Part shown: piece after piece, positions 50,783 to 59,260 of the stretch
Layout of the letters: the number at the start of each line of letters is the position of its first letter
How positions within the stretch are numbered: the first letter of the stretch is position 1
DNA from: JANXQG01 sp964615095
GTDB taxonomy: Bacteria > Planctomycetota > Planctomycetia > Pirellulales > Thermoguttaceae
DNA length: 64,000 nucleotides
Assembly: GCA_964615095.1 (NCBI GenBank)
Contig: CAZTPX010000040.1
Location: 1-64,000, forward strand
Reading direction: 5' to 3'
Position numbers and translations under genes: made by a program
The notes under the pieces: model-generated
The model's input: the letters and a program-made list of their open reading frames with translations, nothing else
What the model was told of the DNA's origin: nothing
Databases searched by the model: none

Positions 50783-53464
50783 CTATGCCACAGGCCCGTT
50801 CTTGGAACGGCTTCTCACCCGCCGTGGTCGTTGGCTTCGGATTGAAGGAGTTAGCCGTGCCCAGCCAAGCAGCCCAACCACGCCGACGCCCAGCAGGACC
50901 AGAGTGCTCGGCTCTGGCACGACGTTGAGCACCACGTCGTCGCCTTGAATGGCAATGTTCGCCGGCAGGCCGTCGAGCGTGCCGCTGGCGCTGGTGCCCA
51001 AGCTGCCGGTGATCGATTGGGCATTGATGAGCATGTAAGTGCCCTGCCCGAATCCCGCCATCAGCGTGAAGTTGAAATCGGCGAACTGCTGGCCGCTGAG
51101 CACCAACGGCCCCGAGGGCATGTAGACCTCGTTGCTATCGGCTGGCGTGTCGAGGGCGTAGTCCATCTGTGCGCCGGACAGCAGCGAGAGGCTGCCACTG
51201 ACGTACATCGGGGTCGGTGTAGCCCCCGGCGACAACGAGCCGCCCGAGGCCACGGTCACACTGCTGAGACTTCCCGAGCCACCGAGCATGCCGCCATTAT
51301 TGACCGTCACCGGGCTGACCAGGGAACCGTTGACGACGAGTTTTCCGGCATTGATCGTGGTGGGGCCGGTGTAAGTATTGCTGCCGACGAGCACTTGCGT
51401 GCCACTGCCGCTCATCACGAGGCCGATCGCACCCAACGCGCCGCCGCCTTGGATCATCCCGCTGAATGTGGTTGAAACACCGCTCGGGCTCAGGGTCAGG
51501 GTGGATGCGGTGCTGCCGCTGTTGATGATGCTGCCGCCGCTGCCCGCCGCATAGTCGGATAACGAACTGACCTGCTGGCTGCCGCCGCCGAGGTCCAGCG
51601 TTGCGCCCGCGGCGATCGACAAGGGCGTGGCAGCGGGCAGGATCCCGCCGCGGTTGAGTGTGTTGTTGACGATCTCGCAGCCCGCCAAGGTGCCAGCCGC
51701 GCCGATTCCCTGGACAGACAGCGTTTGGCTGCTGCCGGTCAGCCCGCTTGCCAGCACATAGTTGCCCGCCGGATAGCTTGCCGAATTGGTGTTGGTGACT
51801 TGGGTGTAGGTCGCGGCATCGGTCGGGCTATAGTAGTAGGCTTTCCCGCCCAGGGCGACCTCATCTTCGTTTCCCTGGGTACTGTCAACCAAATACGCAT
51901 AAATACTGTAGTTACTGTAAGGTATGCCGCTGAGGGTCACGCTTATGACGTTGCCGGGGAGGCCCGCGATGAAACCGTTGAGAAGCTGGTTGCTGCTCCC
52001 CGAGGCCCAAGCCGAGGCTACGTTAGCGCTCGTAAGTTGGGCCGTGGTGCTCGCTCCGAAGTTGTCGGTCAGCGGCGTGCTGCTGAAGTTCTCGCCGGGC
52101 AGGTTGTTCCAGTTATTCATGGCCACCACGCCCGCCGAACCAATGACGGAACTTCCGGTGCCCACGAAATGGACGCCGATGCTGGGGCCAAAGGTCGGTG
52201 GTTGCAGTTTCAGCACGCCGCCGTTGATGACGGTGGGGCCCGTGTAGCCCTGCGCTCCGGTCAGGGTCAGGACACCAGAGCCCTGTTTGGTCAGCCCGCC
52301 GCCGCCGCTCAAAACGCCAACGTAGGTGGTACTCTGGCCATTTTGGCCGACGCTGAGCATGACGGGCTGCGAGGCGGCGGTCGCCAGGCCAATGTTGACA
52401 CCGCCTGTCAGACCGCCAAGGCTCGGACTGGTGACGCCGGCGGCGAAACTCAGAGCACCGCCGGCTGTCACGTTGACTGTGCTGTCTTGCAGCGACAGGG
52501 GATTGGCTAGGGTGAGTGTGCCGCCGCTGACGGTCGTTTTGCCGCTGTAGGTGTTGCCGCCCACAAGCGTTAGCCGCCCGCTACCGGAAAGCGTGATGCC
52601 CATGGGGCCGTTGGAGCCGTTGGCGATCGCGCCACCGAGGGTCAGTGATGCGTTGTTGCTAATGGTGAGGTTGTCGTTCAACACGATCGGCAGATTGACG
52701 GCGTGCGTGCCGTTGGGCACCACGATCGTCGCGCCGTTGCCCGAATTATTCAAGGTCAGCGTGTTGCTTCCCGTGCCGGTTAAGGTATAGCCGGCGCCGG
52801 CCGCGGCAGAGTCGCCCAACAGCAGCGTGCCGAGCGTCTGCGGGGCGTTTACGGTAATCGTCAGCACGGTCGCGGTCGGGGCATTGAACACCGCCCCTGC
52901 GCCGATAGTGCCAGGTACTCCTCCGATCCAGTTGCCCACATTGCTCCAACTGCCGCTCACCGCCGCAGCCCAGGTAGGAACAGTCGCGGTCACCATGCTC
53001 AAAGTCGTAGTGCTCAAATACATCCGATAAATGGATTCCTGTACGACCGAGAGAGTTGCCGACTGCCCGTCAAGACTCGAGAGAATGAATGGATTACTGA
53101 TGTTGAAGTCGAAAGGGACGACGTTGGTGTATGGGGTTGGGGTCACGTCGAAAGTACTGCCGAACTCGACTCCGTTCAGAAGCAGATCGAACTGGGCAGT
53201 ACTACCTGTATAACCGAAAACTCCCGAGAAACTCGCGGAGAGGACACTTTGGCCAGCGGGAACTGCGAAGGAATCGGTCGCCACGACAACGGGGGGAAGT
53301 GGAAATCCGCTGGTGTAGGAACTTCCGTTGACCTCCGGAAAACTCACCGCCAGTGTTGCGGCATGAATAATCGCCTGCCCCAGCATCACGGCTGCAAAGC
53401 TCGCCAGCGCGGCCAACGAGCTAACCGCCGGGCAACTGCCCTTCATGAATAATCTGCCAGACAT
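50783..53464 (-). CDS. PEP-CTERM protein with beta repeats, paralogue of 46853
   Basis: 893 residues from the ATG at 53464 (AGGAGA upstream). The leader has the segment LAALASFAAVMLGQAIIHAA. An N-terminal domain (about 30-180) is unlike the neighbour's propeller. From WAAAVSGSWSNVGNWIGGVP onward it follows the same plan as the protein at 46853, and the last 200 residues before the anchor are nearly identical. The signal VPEPSTLVLLGVGVVGLLGW lies near residue 847, again followed by a long basic tail (QRPRRVRSRSKNGPVA). The genes are 105 bp apart in tandem, so they arose by duplication with exchange of the N-terminal domain. Confidence 0.9.
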   Translation of the reverse strand: MSGRLFMKGSCPAVSSLAALASFAAVMLGQAIIHAATLAVSFPEVNGSSYTSGFPLPPVVVATDSFAVPAGQSVLSASFSGVFGYTGSTAQFDLLLNGVEFGSTFDVTPTPYTNVVPFDFNISNPFILSSLDGQSATLSVVQESIYRMYLSTTTLSMVTATVPTWAAAVSGSWSNVGNWIGGVPGTIGAGAVFNAPTATVLTITVNAPQTLGTLLLGDSAAAGAGYTLTGTGSNTLTLNNSGNGATIVVPNGTHAVNLPIVLNDNLTISNNASLTLGGAIANGSNGPMGITLSGSGRLTLVGGNTYSGKTTVSGGTLTLANPLSLQDSTVNVTAGGALSFAAGVTSPSLGGLTGGVNIGLATAASQPVMLSVGQNGQSTTYVGVLSGGGGLTKQGSGVLTLTGAQGYTGPTVINGGVLKLQPPTFGPSIGVHFVGTGSSVIGSAGVVAMNNWNNLPGENFSSTPLTDNFGASTTAQLTSANVASAWASGSSNQLLNGFIAGLPGNVISVTLSGIPYSNYSIYAYLVDSTQGNEDEVALGGKAYYYSPTDAATYTQVTNTNSASYPAGNYVLASGLTGSSQTLSVQGIGAAGTLAGCEIVNNTLNRGGILPAATPLSIAAGATLDLGGGSQQVSSLSDYAAGSGGSIINSGSTASTLTLSPSGVSTTFSGMIQGGGALGAIGLVMSGSGTQVLVGSNTYTGPTTINAGKLVVNGSLVSPVTVNNGGMLGGSGSLSSVTVASGGSLSPGATPTPMYVSGSLSLLSGAQMDYALDTPADSNEVYMPSGPLVLSGQQFADFNFTLMAGFGQGTYMLINAQSITGSLGTSASGTLDGLPANIAIQGDDVVLNVVPEPSTLVLLGVGVVGLLGWARLTPSIRSQRPRRVRSRSKNGPVA

Positions 53465-54228
53465 TGGTTTTCTCCTCTTGAGAACGCATATCTCAATCTT
53501 GTCCACATCTTCAGGCTGCACCGCGATCGCGCGCAACGTCGCAGCACGGAAGACACTCAAGGGAGAACGAACCAGCGAAAGAAGGGCGCGCAGTACGAGA
53601 CTCGCTTGAGAGTCACCGTCAAATTGAGCCACCGACAGCAGTCCTGCTAAGACAATCTCCCGCCGGAGTTGCGCGGCCGCAAACCGATTAGCTCAATCAC
53701 CAACGAACGCTGCCTACTACTGAGCTTGCCATGCGTGTGGGCCGCACACCCGTGCCGCCCGTGTTCAGGAACAACCTACCTACGTGTAGGGTTCCTTGCT
53801 GGAACAAAAGCCAATATAACCACGCGACATGGCTTCGTCAAATACCCGGAAGAAATTTTATTGCGGGCAGGGCGAGCTGCGGTGATGCCGATGACGGGCG
53901 GCTTGGTCCCGCCGGACCCAATTCACTGGAACCGGTGAATTGCCGCAACAAAACATGCGAGAATAGGCTTGGTCAGCATCGACGAATTCGCGCATCGTCA
54001 GAAGGCCGTCGTGGTTGAAAAGTTCCAACACCAAGCGGCAGTACCTGGCGGCGGTCATCAAGGTCTTGGCCGCCATGCCCTCGGAACTTGTTCAAGAGGG
54101 CTTCACGCCGCTGGCGAACGACACGTCGTTCTCGCAGAGGATGCGGACCAAGTTCAGAGACGTGATTTGCGCAGGCCGTCATTTTGAGGAAGATTGGTTT
54201 TGAGTGACAATTCTCAAGGATACTGCAA
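53465..54228. other. Spacer upstream of PEP-CTERM genes
   Basis: Apart from the doubtful short gene at 54015, no gene or repeat was recognised. Frames on both strands over 53660-53960 are low quality. Confidence 0.4.
54015..54203 (+). CDS. Short hypothetical protein
   Basis: A 62-codon frame from a TTG containing RQYLAAVIKVLAAMPSELVQ and MRTKFRDVICAGRHFEEDWF-stop. Third positions are strongly GC-biased, as in real genes here. A plausible upstream part (SIDEFAHRQKAVVVEKFQ) lies in another frame, so a frameshift near 54030 is possible. The SEC-C gene starts 25 bp after its stop. No known family. Confidence 0.4.
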   Translation: MKSSNTKRQYLAAVIKVLAAMPSELVQEGFTPLANDTSFSQRMRTKFRDVICAGRHFEEDWF

Positions 54229-55320
54229 ATGACCAAGAAGCAACCACGGCCCGAACGCCCGTTGCCCCTTAAATGGGAGTTCGGCTCCGACATCCCCACT
54301 TACGATTTCATCAAAGACTACCGCCTGGACGACCCTTCGGGAGTGGAAGAGGCCGTGGAGGACTTCATCTCCAAAATGGATAAAGACGACTTCCTGGCCT
54401 GGGAAGCAGTCATGGCCGAGGAGCAAGGGTTGCCATTGACGGAAAAACAAGAGGCCGCGCTGGGCGAACTGCTCGATTTCAGCGACGGGGGCGATAATCG
54501 CGTTCTTTACATTGACGAAATCCCTCGTCCAATCGAACCTTGGCACGTCATTCTGAACAAGATCGTGCCGCATATTCTCGTCGAGTCGTTTCGGACTGCC
54601 GACGCTCACTACGGGGTCCACTCCGAGGGATGGCGGAACTTGGTTGAATGCCTTGCGGAACACGGCGATGGCCTGTCGCTTCCCCAAGGCGCATCCTCGC
54701 CCTTGGAGGTTGTCCCTATAGGATTGCGGCACACGCTCTGGCTACAGGACTGTTTTGACACTTTTTCGGGCCTCGGCCAATACAAGGACTTGACCCTTGA
54801 AAACGAAGAGCAACAAGACCGCATCGACGGGTTCATCGCGGCCATGCAGGAACACGGAGACAGCGTGCAATTCTTCGACCTCACCCTCGACTCGCTCTTG
54901 GAGCGGGTCATTTTGCCCGAGCGGGATAGGCCCATTTTCGTGAGGATGATGCAGGAGAAGCTCGGGATCAAGACCACGACGGAGCAGATTGCAGACTACC
55001 TGGGGGAACAATGGCTGCTATCGGAAAAGGAAAGATTGGAGCAGGAGGAGCAACGGCTGTTGTTCGAGAAAGGGAGATTGGAGCGGGAGAACAAAAGAGC
55101 GGAGCAAGAACATCAACGGCTGCTACTGGAAGAGGAAAGGTTGAAGCGGGAGCTTAGAGAGGCGAAGGAGGAGTCGTTGCGCCGTCAACTTGCTGAAAGA
55201 CAGTCGCAACAAGAAGCAACGTCGAAGAAGATTGGTCGAAATGACCCATGCCCCTGCGGTTTGGGCAAAAAGTTCAAAAAGTGCTGCATCAAGAAATACG
55301 GCCACGATTCGTTGGATTGA
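54229..55320 (+). CDS. SEC-C motif protein with long coiled coil
   Basis: 363 residues, soluble. Residues 1-260 are a mostly helical, acidic domain of unknown family. About 262-330 is a charged coiled coil (LERENKRAEQEHQRLLLEEE). The C-terminus IGRNDPCPCGLGKKFKKCC is a SEC-C zinc-binding motif, as found at the end of SecA and in many stand-alone proteins. The motif usually contacts ribosomes, SecB or other proteins. The next gene starts 8 bp after its stop, so the two probably share a transcript. No secretion gene is nearby. Confidence 0.82.
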   Translation: MTKKQPRPERPLPLKWEFGSDIPTYDFIKDYRLDDPSGVEEAVEDFISKMDKDDFLAWEAVMAEEQGLPLTEKQEAALGELLDFSDGGDNRVLYIDEIPRPIEPWHVILNKIVPHILVESFRTADAHYGVHSEGWRNLVECLAEHGDGLSLPQGASSPLEVVPIGLRHTLWLQDCFDTFSGLGQYKDLTLENEEQQDRIDGFIAAMQEHGDSVQFFDLTLDSLLERVILPERDRPIFVRMMQEKLGIKTTTEQIADYLGEQWLLSEKERLEQEEQRLLFEKGRLERENKRAEQEHQRLLLEEERLKRELREAKEESLRRQLAERQSQQEATSKKIGRNDPCPCGLGKKFKKCCIKKYGHDSLD

Positions 55321-55328
55321 GATTGCCA

Positions 55329-55891
55329 ATGGCTGACCAAGAATTCTACCATTACCTGAATGATTTGCAGGCAAGGCCCAAAGCACGACGCTGGTGGCCC
55401 AAGGCTATTGCTGTGTGCGCCGTCCTGGGCGGCATATATGGCGCAATGATGGGTTCGGCCATCGCCGCGTCGGCTGGGGCCGCCAACGTGATCGGGAACT
55501 GCTATCGTTGCTGCGGCAGATTGGACCGGATGCGACGGAGGTGCGGCGAAATCTCCAATCCATGTGGCAGCAAGGCCCGCCCGCATCGGCTGCGCCGGCC
55601 ACGCCCGTGCAGATTGGGACCGGCCTGGTCGATATGAGCGCCGAGCGGCTTGCTGCCCTCGAATCGACACTGGCGCGGATCGAGAAGGGGCTCAAGGCCA
55701 CGCAGGCCGCTTCACCCGAAAGGAAGTTCTACACGGTCGACGAAGTTTCCGAACAGACCGGTTTGAGTGGCTGGACGGTGCGCCAAGCCTGCAACAAAGG
55801 TCGAATCAAGGCCGAGAAGGGCTCGAACGGTCAGTGGCGAATCCCGCGTGACGAACTGGTCAAGCTTCAAAACGAGGGCTTACCCAAATAG
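55329..55891 (+). CDS. Membrane-anchored HTH (excisionase-type) protein with apparent frameshift
   Basis: The ATG at 55329 gives MADQEFYHYLNDLQARPKAR, a membrane helix (AIAVCAVLGGIYGAMMGSAI) and AASAGAANVI. The natural continuation, ELLSLLRQIGPDATEVRRNL, lies one frame over, and an extra G in GGG at 55494-55496 would restore it. The second half ends with a DNA-binding fold (FYTVDEVSEQTGLSGWTVRQ, then GRIKAEKGSNGQWRIPRDEL), the excisionase/helix-turn-helix-17 type. Joined, the product would be about 187 residues. Either the gene is inactivated or the assembly has a one-base error. Its end overlaps the integrase relic by 12 bp, convergently. Confidence 0.65.
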
Positions 55892-56459
55892 CTCCTTATC
55901 GAAGAGATTGGCCATCGCCGCCTGCGTCTGCTCAGGATAGAGATGCCCATACCTGCCCGAAGGTCATCAGCTCTTTCTTAATTGTCACCGCCTGGATCTT
56001 TTTGCCCTTGTTGCCCGCTTGCCGGCTCCTCTTCGTCACGTAGTTCTGGAGATCGGCGACCCCAATCTGGCGGAGTGGCGTTGAACCTTTGAGGATCTTG
56101 AGAAGATGACCGACGTGGATCTTTTCCGTAGTGATGGACGTTTTCGCCTTGGCTCCCTCTGGTAAGTCGGCAAAGTAGGCGTCAGTGACTTCCTTGAGCG
56201 TCTTCGATGCAGCGGCCACGCTGGGACGCCGCAGGACCTTGCCTCCGGACAAGATGTAGATTCCCGCATCATCGTGGGTCGCGCCTTCGGGCAAGGCGAT
56301 GCGTCCGCGCTTGAGGAGGTCCAGAGTCTCCTCCACCTGGGCCTTGATCCCCTTGGCCCGGTCCTCGTCAGCCGTTTCCAAAGAGCGGTAATACTGCCGG
56401 CCGGCGAAGCGAAACCGGATCAACCAGACGCCGGAAGGGTTCTGATAGAATGTGGCCAT
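55880..56459 (-). pseudogene. Tyrosine recombinase (integrase) with catalytic core deleted
   Basis: The N-terminal part is intact: the arm-binding beta domain (FYQNPSGVWLIRFRFAGRQY) and the helical core-binding domain (AKAKTSITTEKIHVGHLLKI). After KKELMTFGQVW the frame stops at 55932, but the +1 frame continues YGHLYPEQTQAAMANLFDKE and LFG-stop at 55880, which is the usual extreme C-terminus beginning at the catalytic tyrosine (YGHLYPE). Hence about 150 residues with the Arg-His-x-x-Arg box are missing, and the enzyme cannot work. It lies next to a tRNA-Leu fragment, which marks a former integration site. Confidence 0.8.
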
Positions 56460-56627
56460 ACTTGCCTCATACCCGCGATCGAATGGCTTGCGGTCCAGCC
56501 GACCGCTGAGATCGGTCGGCCTGGGCGTGCTAGGCCGGAAAGGCCAGCAACGTCGAACAACACCGCAGCAACATTATGTGCTAGACCCGTTCTATAAGGC
56601 AAGGGTTCGCGCTTCGCAAGAAGAGAA

Positions 56628-56655
56628 GGACTTACGGCGATTTCGTCGTAAGTCC
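56628..56655. terminator. Hairpin, possible terminator
   Basis: GGACTTACGGCG-attt-CGTCGTAAGTCC, 11 of 12 pairs, between the integrase relic and the tRNA fragment. It is followed by TTATG and not a long T-run, so termination is likely only in part. Confidence 0.4.
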
Positions 56656-56670
56656 TTATGTGTCAAGCAG

Positions 56671-56728
56671 TGCGGGAAACAGGACTTGAACCTGCACGAC
56701 CTTGCGGCCACTAGGCCCTCAACCTAGC
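56671..56728 (-). other. 3' half of tRNA-Leu(GAG), attachment-site relic
   Basis: Read on the minus strand: GCTAGG, anticodon loop TTGAGGG (anticodon GAG), CCTAG, a variable arm, T-arm GCAGG-TTCAAGT-CCTGT and acceptor strand TTCCCGC-A. Upstream of GCTAGG, where the D-arm should be, the sequence is unrelated, so this is not a whole gene. A 58-bp 3' segment starting near the anticodon stem is the usual att core of tRNA-targeting integrases. Confidence 0.75.
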
Positions 56729-57178
56729 CAAATCCCATTTGGCTTGTATTGGACTTATAGGACACTTGGGCTGCAAGTCCCCAATTGGTAACGGATTAGC
56801 TCGATTTCGTGCTTCAGTAGCATGGGACTCGCATGGGCTCCGTATGGCCCATATTGAGTCAGATTTGAGTCAGATTTCTTGGGCCTGACACACTAGGTTT
56901 TCGACCTAATGCGTACAGAACTCCGCTGGCAGCCATACCCGTGATACAATGCCTTTCGGCCGCGAAGTGCGGGGCTCCTCCCAGTTCCGAAGGCTATTGC
57001 TTACCCTTGCGGCCGTTTATTTTGGCCGATTCGCCAGCCCGTAAATCCCGCTTGACCGCCACTTCCAGAACTAAAAAATGGCAAGCCAGCAAAACCTTGC
57101 CGGCCACCGCTTGTAGGTCAAACCCGCCCTTCCTTCTTACCGATTTACCTGACTGCCAGGCAGCAAGGAACCCCACCG

Positions 57179-57328
57179 ATGACTGATACCCAACCAACGC
57201 CGGCCGAGAAGCCTGCCAACCTGACGGCCCTGCAACTGCAACTGCTCGACCTGGCGGCCCGCAGCAAGCCTGTGTCCCTGGATCGTAAGCAGGTTCAAGG
57301 CCCAGTTCTCGTGATCCGCGGCAAGTAG
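57179..57328 (+). CDS. 49-residue conserved-looking small protein
   Basis: The ATG follows GGAA. MTDTQPTPAEKPANLTALQL continues QLLDLAARSKPVSLDRKQVQ and GPVLVIRGK-stop. Codon use is like that of neighbouring genes and the hydrophobic pattern fits one amphipathic helix followed by strands. No known family; possibly a regulatory or toxin-antitoxin-type small protein, without further support. Confidence 0.45.
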   Translation: MTDTQPTPAEKPANLTALQLQLLDLAARSKPVSLDRKQVQGPVLVIRGK

Positions 57329-57456
57329 CCCTCCGAACCCGGCAGGTGTCCCCAGCCACTCGCCCACGACGCCGCCAAGATTTACAATCACGGGCACGGC
57401 CTACAACGTAAGCGTCAAAGAATCGCCAGGCTGTTCCCTTTAGGGATATGCATTCT

Positions 57457-58035
57457 TTACTTCGACGAACTCCCCATCCCTCGGACGTCGATGACGGCCA
57501 TACCTGCGGCCTGGGCCGCTTCGATGCCAGGGTTCGTATCTTCGTAGACCAGGCACTCGGCGGGCAGGACGTCGAGCCGGCGGGCCGCTTCGAGGAAGAT
57601 ATCCGGGGCCGGCTTGTGCCGTAGCACGTCTTCGCAACAGACGATCGTGTCGAACCACTCGATGCAGCCCAGGTGACGCAGGATTGCCTCGCAGATCCGT
57701 CGCATGCCGCCGGTGGCCACCGCCATTGGCTGCCGGCCACGCCCTTGCTGGGCGATAGCCATCACCGCCTCCACCGGCTCGATCATGTACAGCATCTGCT
57801 CGAAACGAACCTCTTTCTCTCGCGTAATGACGTCCACCGCGACGGCCATTTGGTGTTCGCGAACCATCCACTCCGCGACCCGCTGCGTCGGCCAACCACC
57901 CATTGCGTAGAACTGTTCCTCCGTGAAGTTTGCTCCAAGCGGTGTCAAGGTTGCCACCCACGCCCGATAGTGGGATGGCATCGTGTCGGCAAGCGTTCCG
58001 TCACAATCGAAGATGAGGGCACGAGGCGGGGCCAT
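57457..58035 (-). CDS. HAD-family phosphatase (beta-phosphoglucomutase-like)
   Basis: 192 residues. The start at 58035 puts the nucleophile motif near the N-terminus: LIFDCDGTLADT (motif I, Asp-x-Asp). Motif II is VATGGMRR, motif III uses the lysine of RHKPAPDIFLEAA, and motif IV is CLVYEDTNPGIEAAQAAGM. The helical cap between motifs I and II is the small alpha type of the phosphoglucomutase/phosphoglycolate branch. It should remove phosphate from a sugar phosphate or similar metabolite in the cytoplasm. The upstream ATG at 58074 would add 13 residues and is less likely. Confidence 0.9.
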   Translation of the reverse strand: MAPPRALIFDCDGTLADTMPSHYRAWVATLTPLGANFTEEQFYAMGGWPTQRVAEWMVREHQMAVAVDVITREKEVRFEQMLYMIEPVEAVMAIAQQGRGRQPMAVATGGMRRICEAILRHLGCIEWFDTIVCCEDVLRHKPAPDIFLEAARRLDVLPAECLVYEDTNPGIEAAQAAGMAVIDVRGMGSSSK

Positions 58036-58316
58036 GAGGATTCCTGGTTCCGGGTAAAACGGTTCGTCCACCATAGTATATCATCGGTGTAGAGGTCGGA
58101 CGCACGTCCATTCTCGACGGCTGCCGATCCCGCTTCCGAGCTGGCTCGTTGAGCTGCCCAAGTCCGAAGGCTAGGACACAAAGTTCGATTCGCCCGGCGT
58201 GGGTCAGTGCAGCAAAGGGATTTCGAGAAATCGCCAATTGGCACAGCAAGTGCTCACGCCTAGTGCGGCGACACGGCTACCAAAACGAGTGGCGTGTTGC
58301 CAGAAGAGGCACTGCA

Positions 58317-58679
58317 ATGAACTCCAATCTTGGCGAGCTTATACGGATACTGAAAGGGCTGAGAGCCGCCGTCGGTTATCACGAGCTACGGATGCCCCAG
58401 CACGCCATGCGGTGCCTCCATGCCTTACCGCTAGCTTCCATCAACGCTTTCGAGCCGGTTGCCGAGATTCTGCGTCGTGAGATCATCAAGAACAAGGCGG
58501 ACGCGGACTCCATCGTCGAGGCACTGCGAGAGGCAGCTTGTTCTGTACCGTCTCCAGTGAGAGATGCCTTCAACCTTACCCTGGTGGTTTGTTATGGGAA
58601 TGGGTTTGACCGGCACTGTCTTGGTATTCTGAAAGAAACTCCGCCCGAAATCTACGTCAAGGCAGACGAGAAGAAGTAA
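58317..58679 (+). CDS. Hypothetical small helical protein
   Basis: 120 residues from the ATG at 58317, with AGAGG upstream. The sequence (NLGELIRILKGLRAAVGYHE, ADADSIVEALREAA) is largely alpha-helical, soluble and without recognised motifs. Two cysteines lie near residues 78 and 101. It stands alone between non-coding stretches. Confidence 0.6.
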   Translation: MNSNLGELIRILKGLRAAVGYHELRMPQHAMRCLHALPLASINAFEPVAEILRREIIKNKADADSIVEALREAACSVPSPVRDAFNLTLVVCYGNGFDRHCLGILKETPPEIYVKADEKK

Positions 58680-58745
58680 GGGCGAGATTCAAGGGTGCCG
58701 GCGTTGAGGGCTCCTCGGTCCCTGTTTGCTGAAGCGGAAATGAAA

Positions 58746-58778
58746 TCGCCCTGAGCAAGATTTTCTCGTTCAGGGCGA
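58746..58778. terminator. Hairpin, possible terminator of the 58317 gene
   Basis: TCGCCCTGA, 15-nt loop, TCAGGGCGA: a perfect 9-bp stem 67 bp after the stop. No T-run follows. Confidence 0.4.
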
Positions 58779-59005
58779 TCAGATGCCTTTGGGCATGATT
58801 AGGCCCGCGTGAAGCGGGTGGCGTGCATTTCGAATTGTGGGTTGTGCCTCGCCCCGGAAAGAACGACTTAGCCGGAGCGAGCATCGTTGGCTATCGTTTA
58901 TGGGCGTGTCCTTTCGCAAAGAGGGGAGCGGATAAAGCAGGTTTCATTTGATGAAGGGGAGCTTGCTTCCTTGATTGTTGAGAGATAGGGGAACGACACT
59001 CGTTA

Positions 59006-59026
59006 GGGAGCGGTCTTCCCGCTCCC
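59006..59026. other. GC-rich perfect hairpin
   Basis: GGGAGCGG-tcttc-CCGCTCCC, an 8-bp stem with a 5-nt loop. Isolated in the spacer; role unknown. Confidence 0.4.
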
Positions 59027-59260
59027 AAATTGGCCAGGGGGTTCTTGCATCACATGCACTCCGTTTCGGGTCTTGGGTTCAGTTGACTGTTCCAGTAGCA
59101 CCTGGCGTGCCAAATCAATCTTTCGACGTGCGTTTCCGGCGTACAACGCTATTTTGCAGTGGTTTTTCGGTGGTCGCCTATCGACGCTGTGCGGCGACCC
59201 GCCTATGAGACGTGCAATCCTTGCTGCTATTTTTGGCAGAACGACCAGTGAATAATTCGA

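Larger units (their letters stand above)
56460..57178. other. Integration-site region without intact gene
   Basis: Contains the hairpin at 56628, the tRNA fragment at 56671, a perfect inverted repeat AGCCAAAT-ccc-ATTTGGCT (56726-56744), a tandem 11-bp repeat TTGAGTCAGAT (56854-56875) and, at 56994-57178 on the minus strand, a protein-like tail ending SAKINGRKGKQ-stop. Confidence 0.55.
58680..59260. other. Spacer with two hairpins, no gene seen
   Basis: Contains the inverted repeats at 58746 and 59006. Frames are short and of poor composition. Confidence 0.45.

Noticed and set aside
53669..53938. 89-codon + strand frame upstream of the PEP-CTERM genes
   Set aside because: Codon bias and composition are poor, no ribosome-binding site, and the opposite strand is equally open.
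54229..55320. SecA homologue
   Set aside because: Only the C-terminal SEC-C motif is shared; the ATPase domains of SecA are absent.
56671..56728. A complete functional tRNA-Leu gene
   Set aside because: The D-arm and 5' acceptor strand are missing; only the segment from the anticodon stem onward matches.
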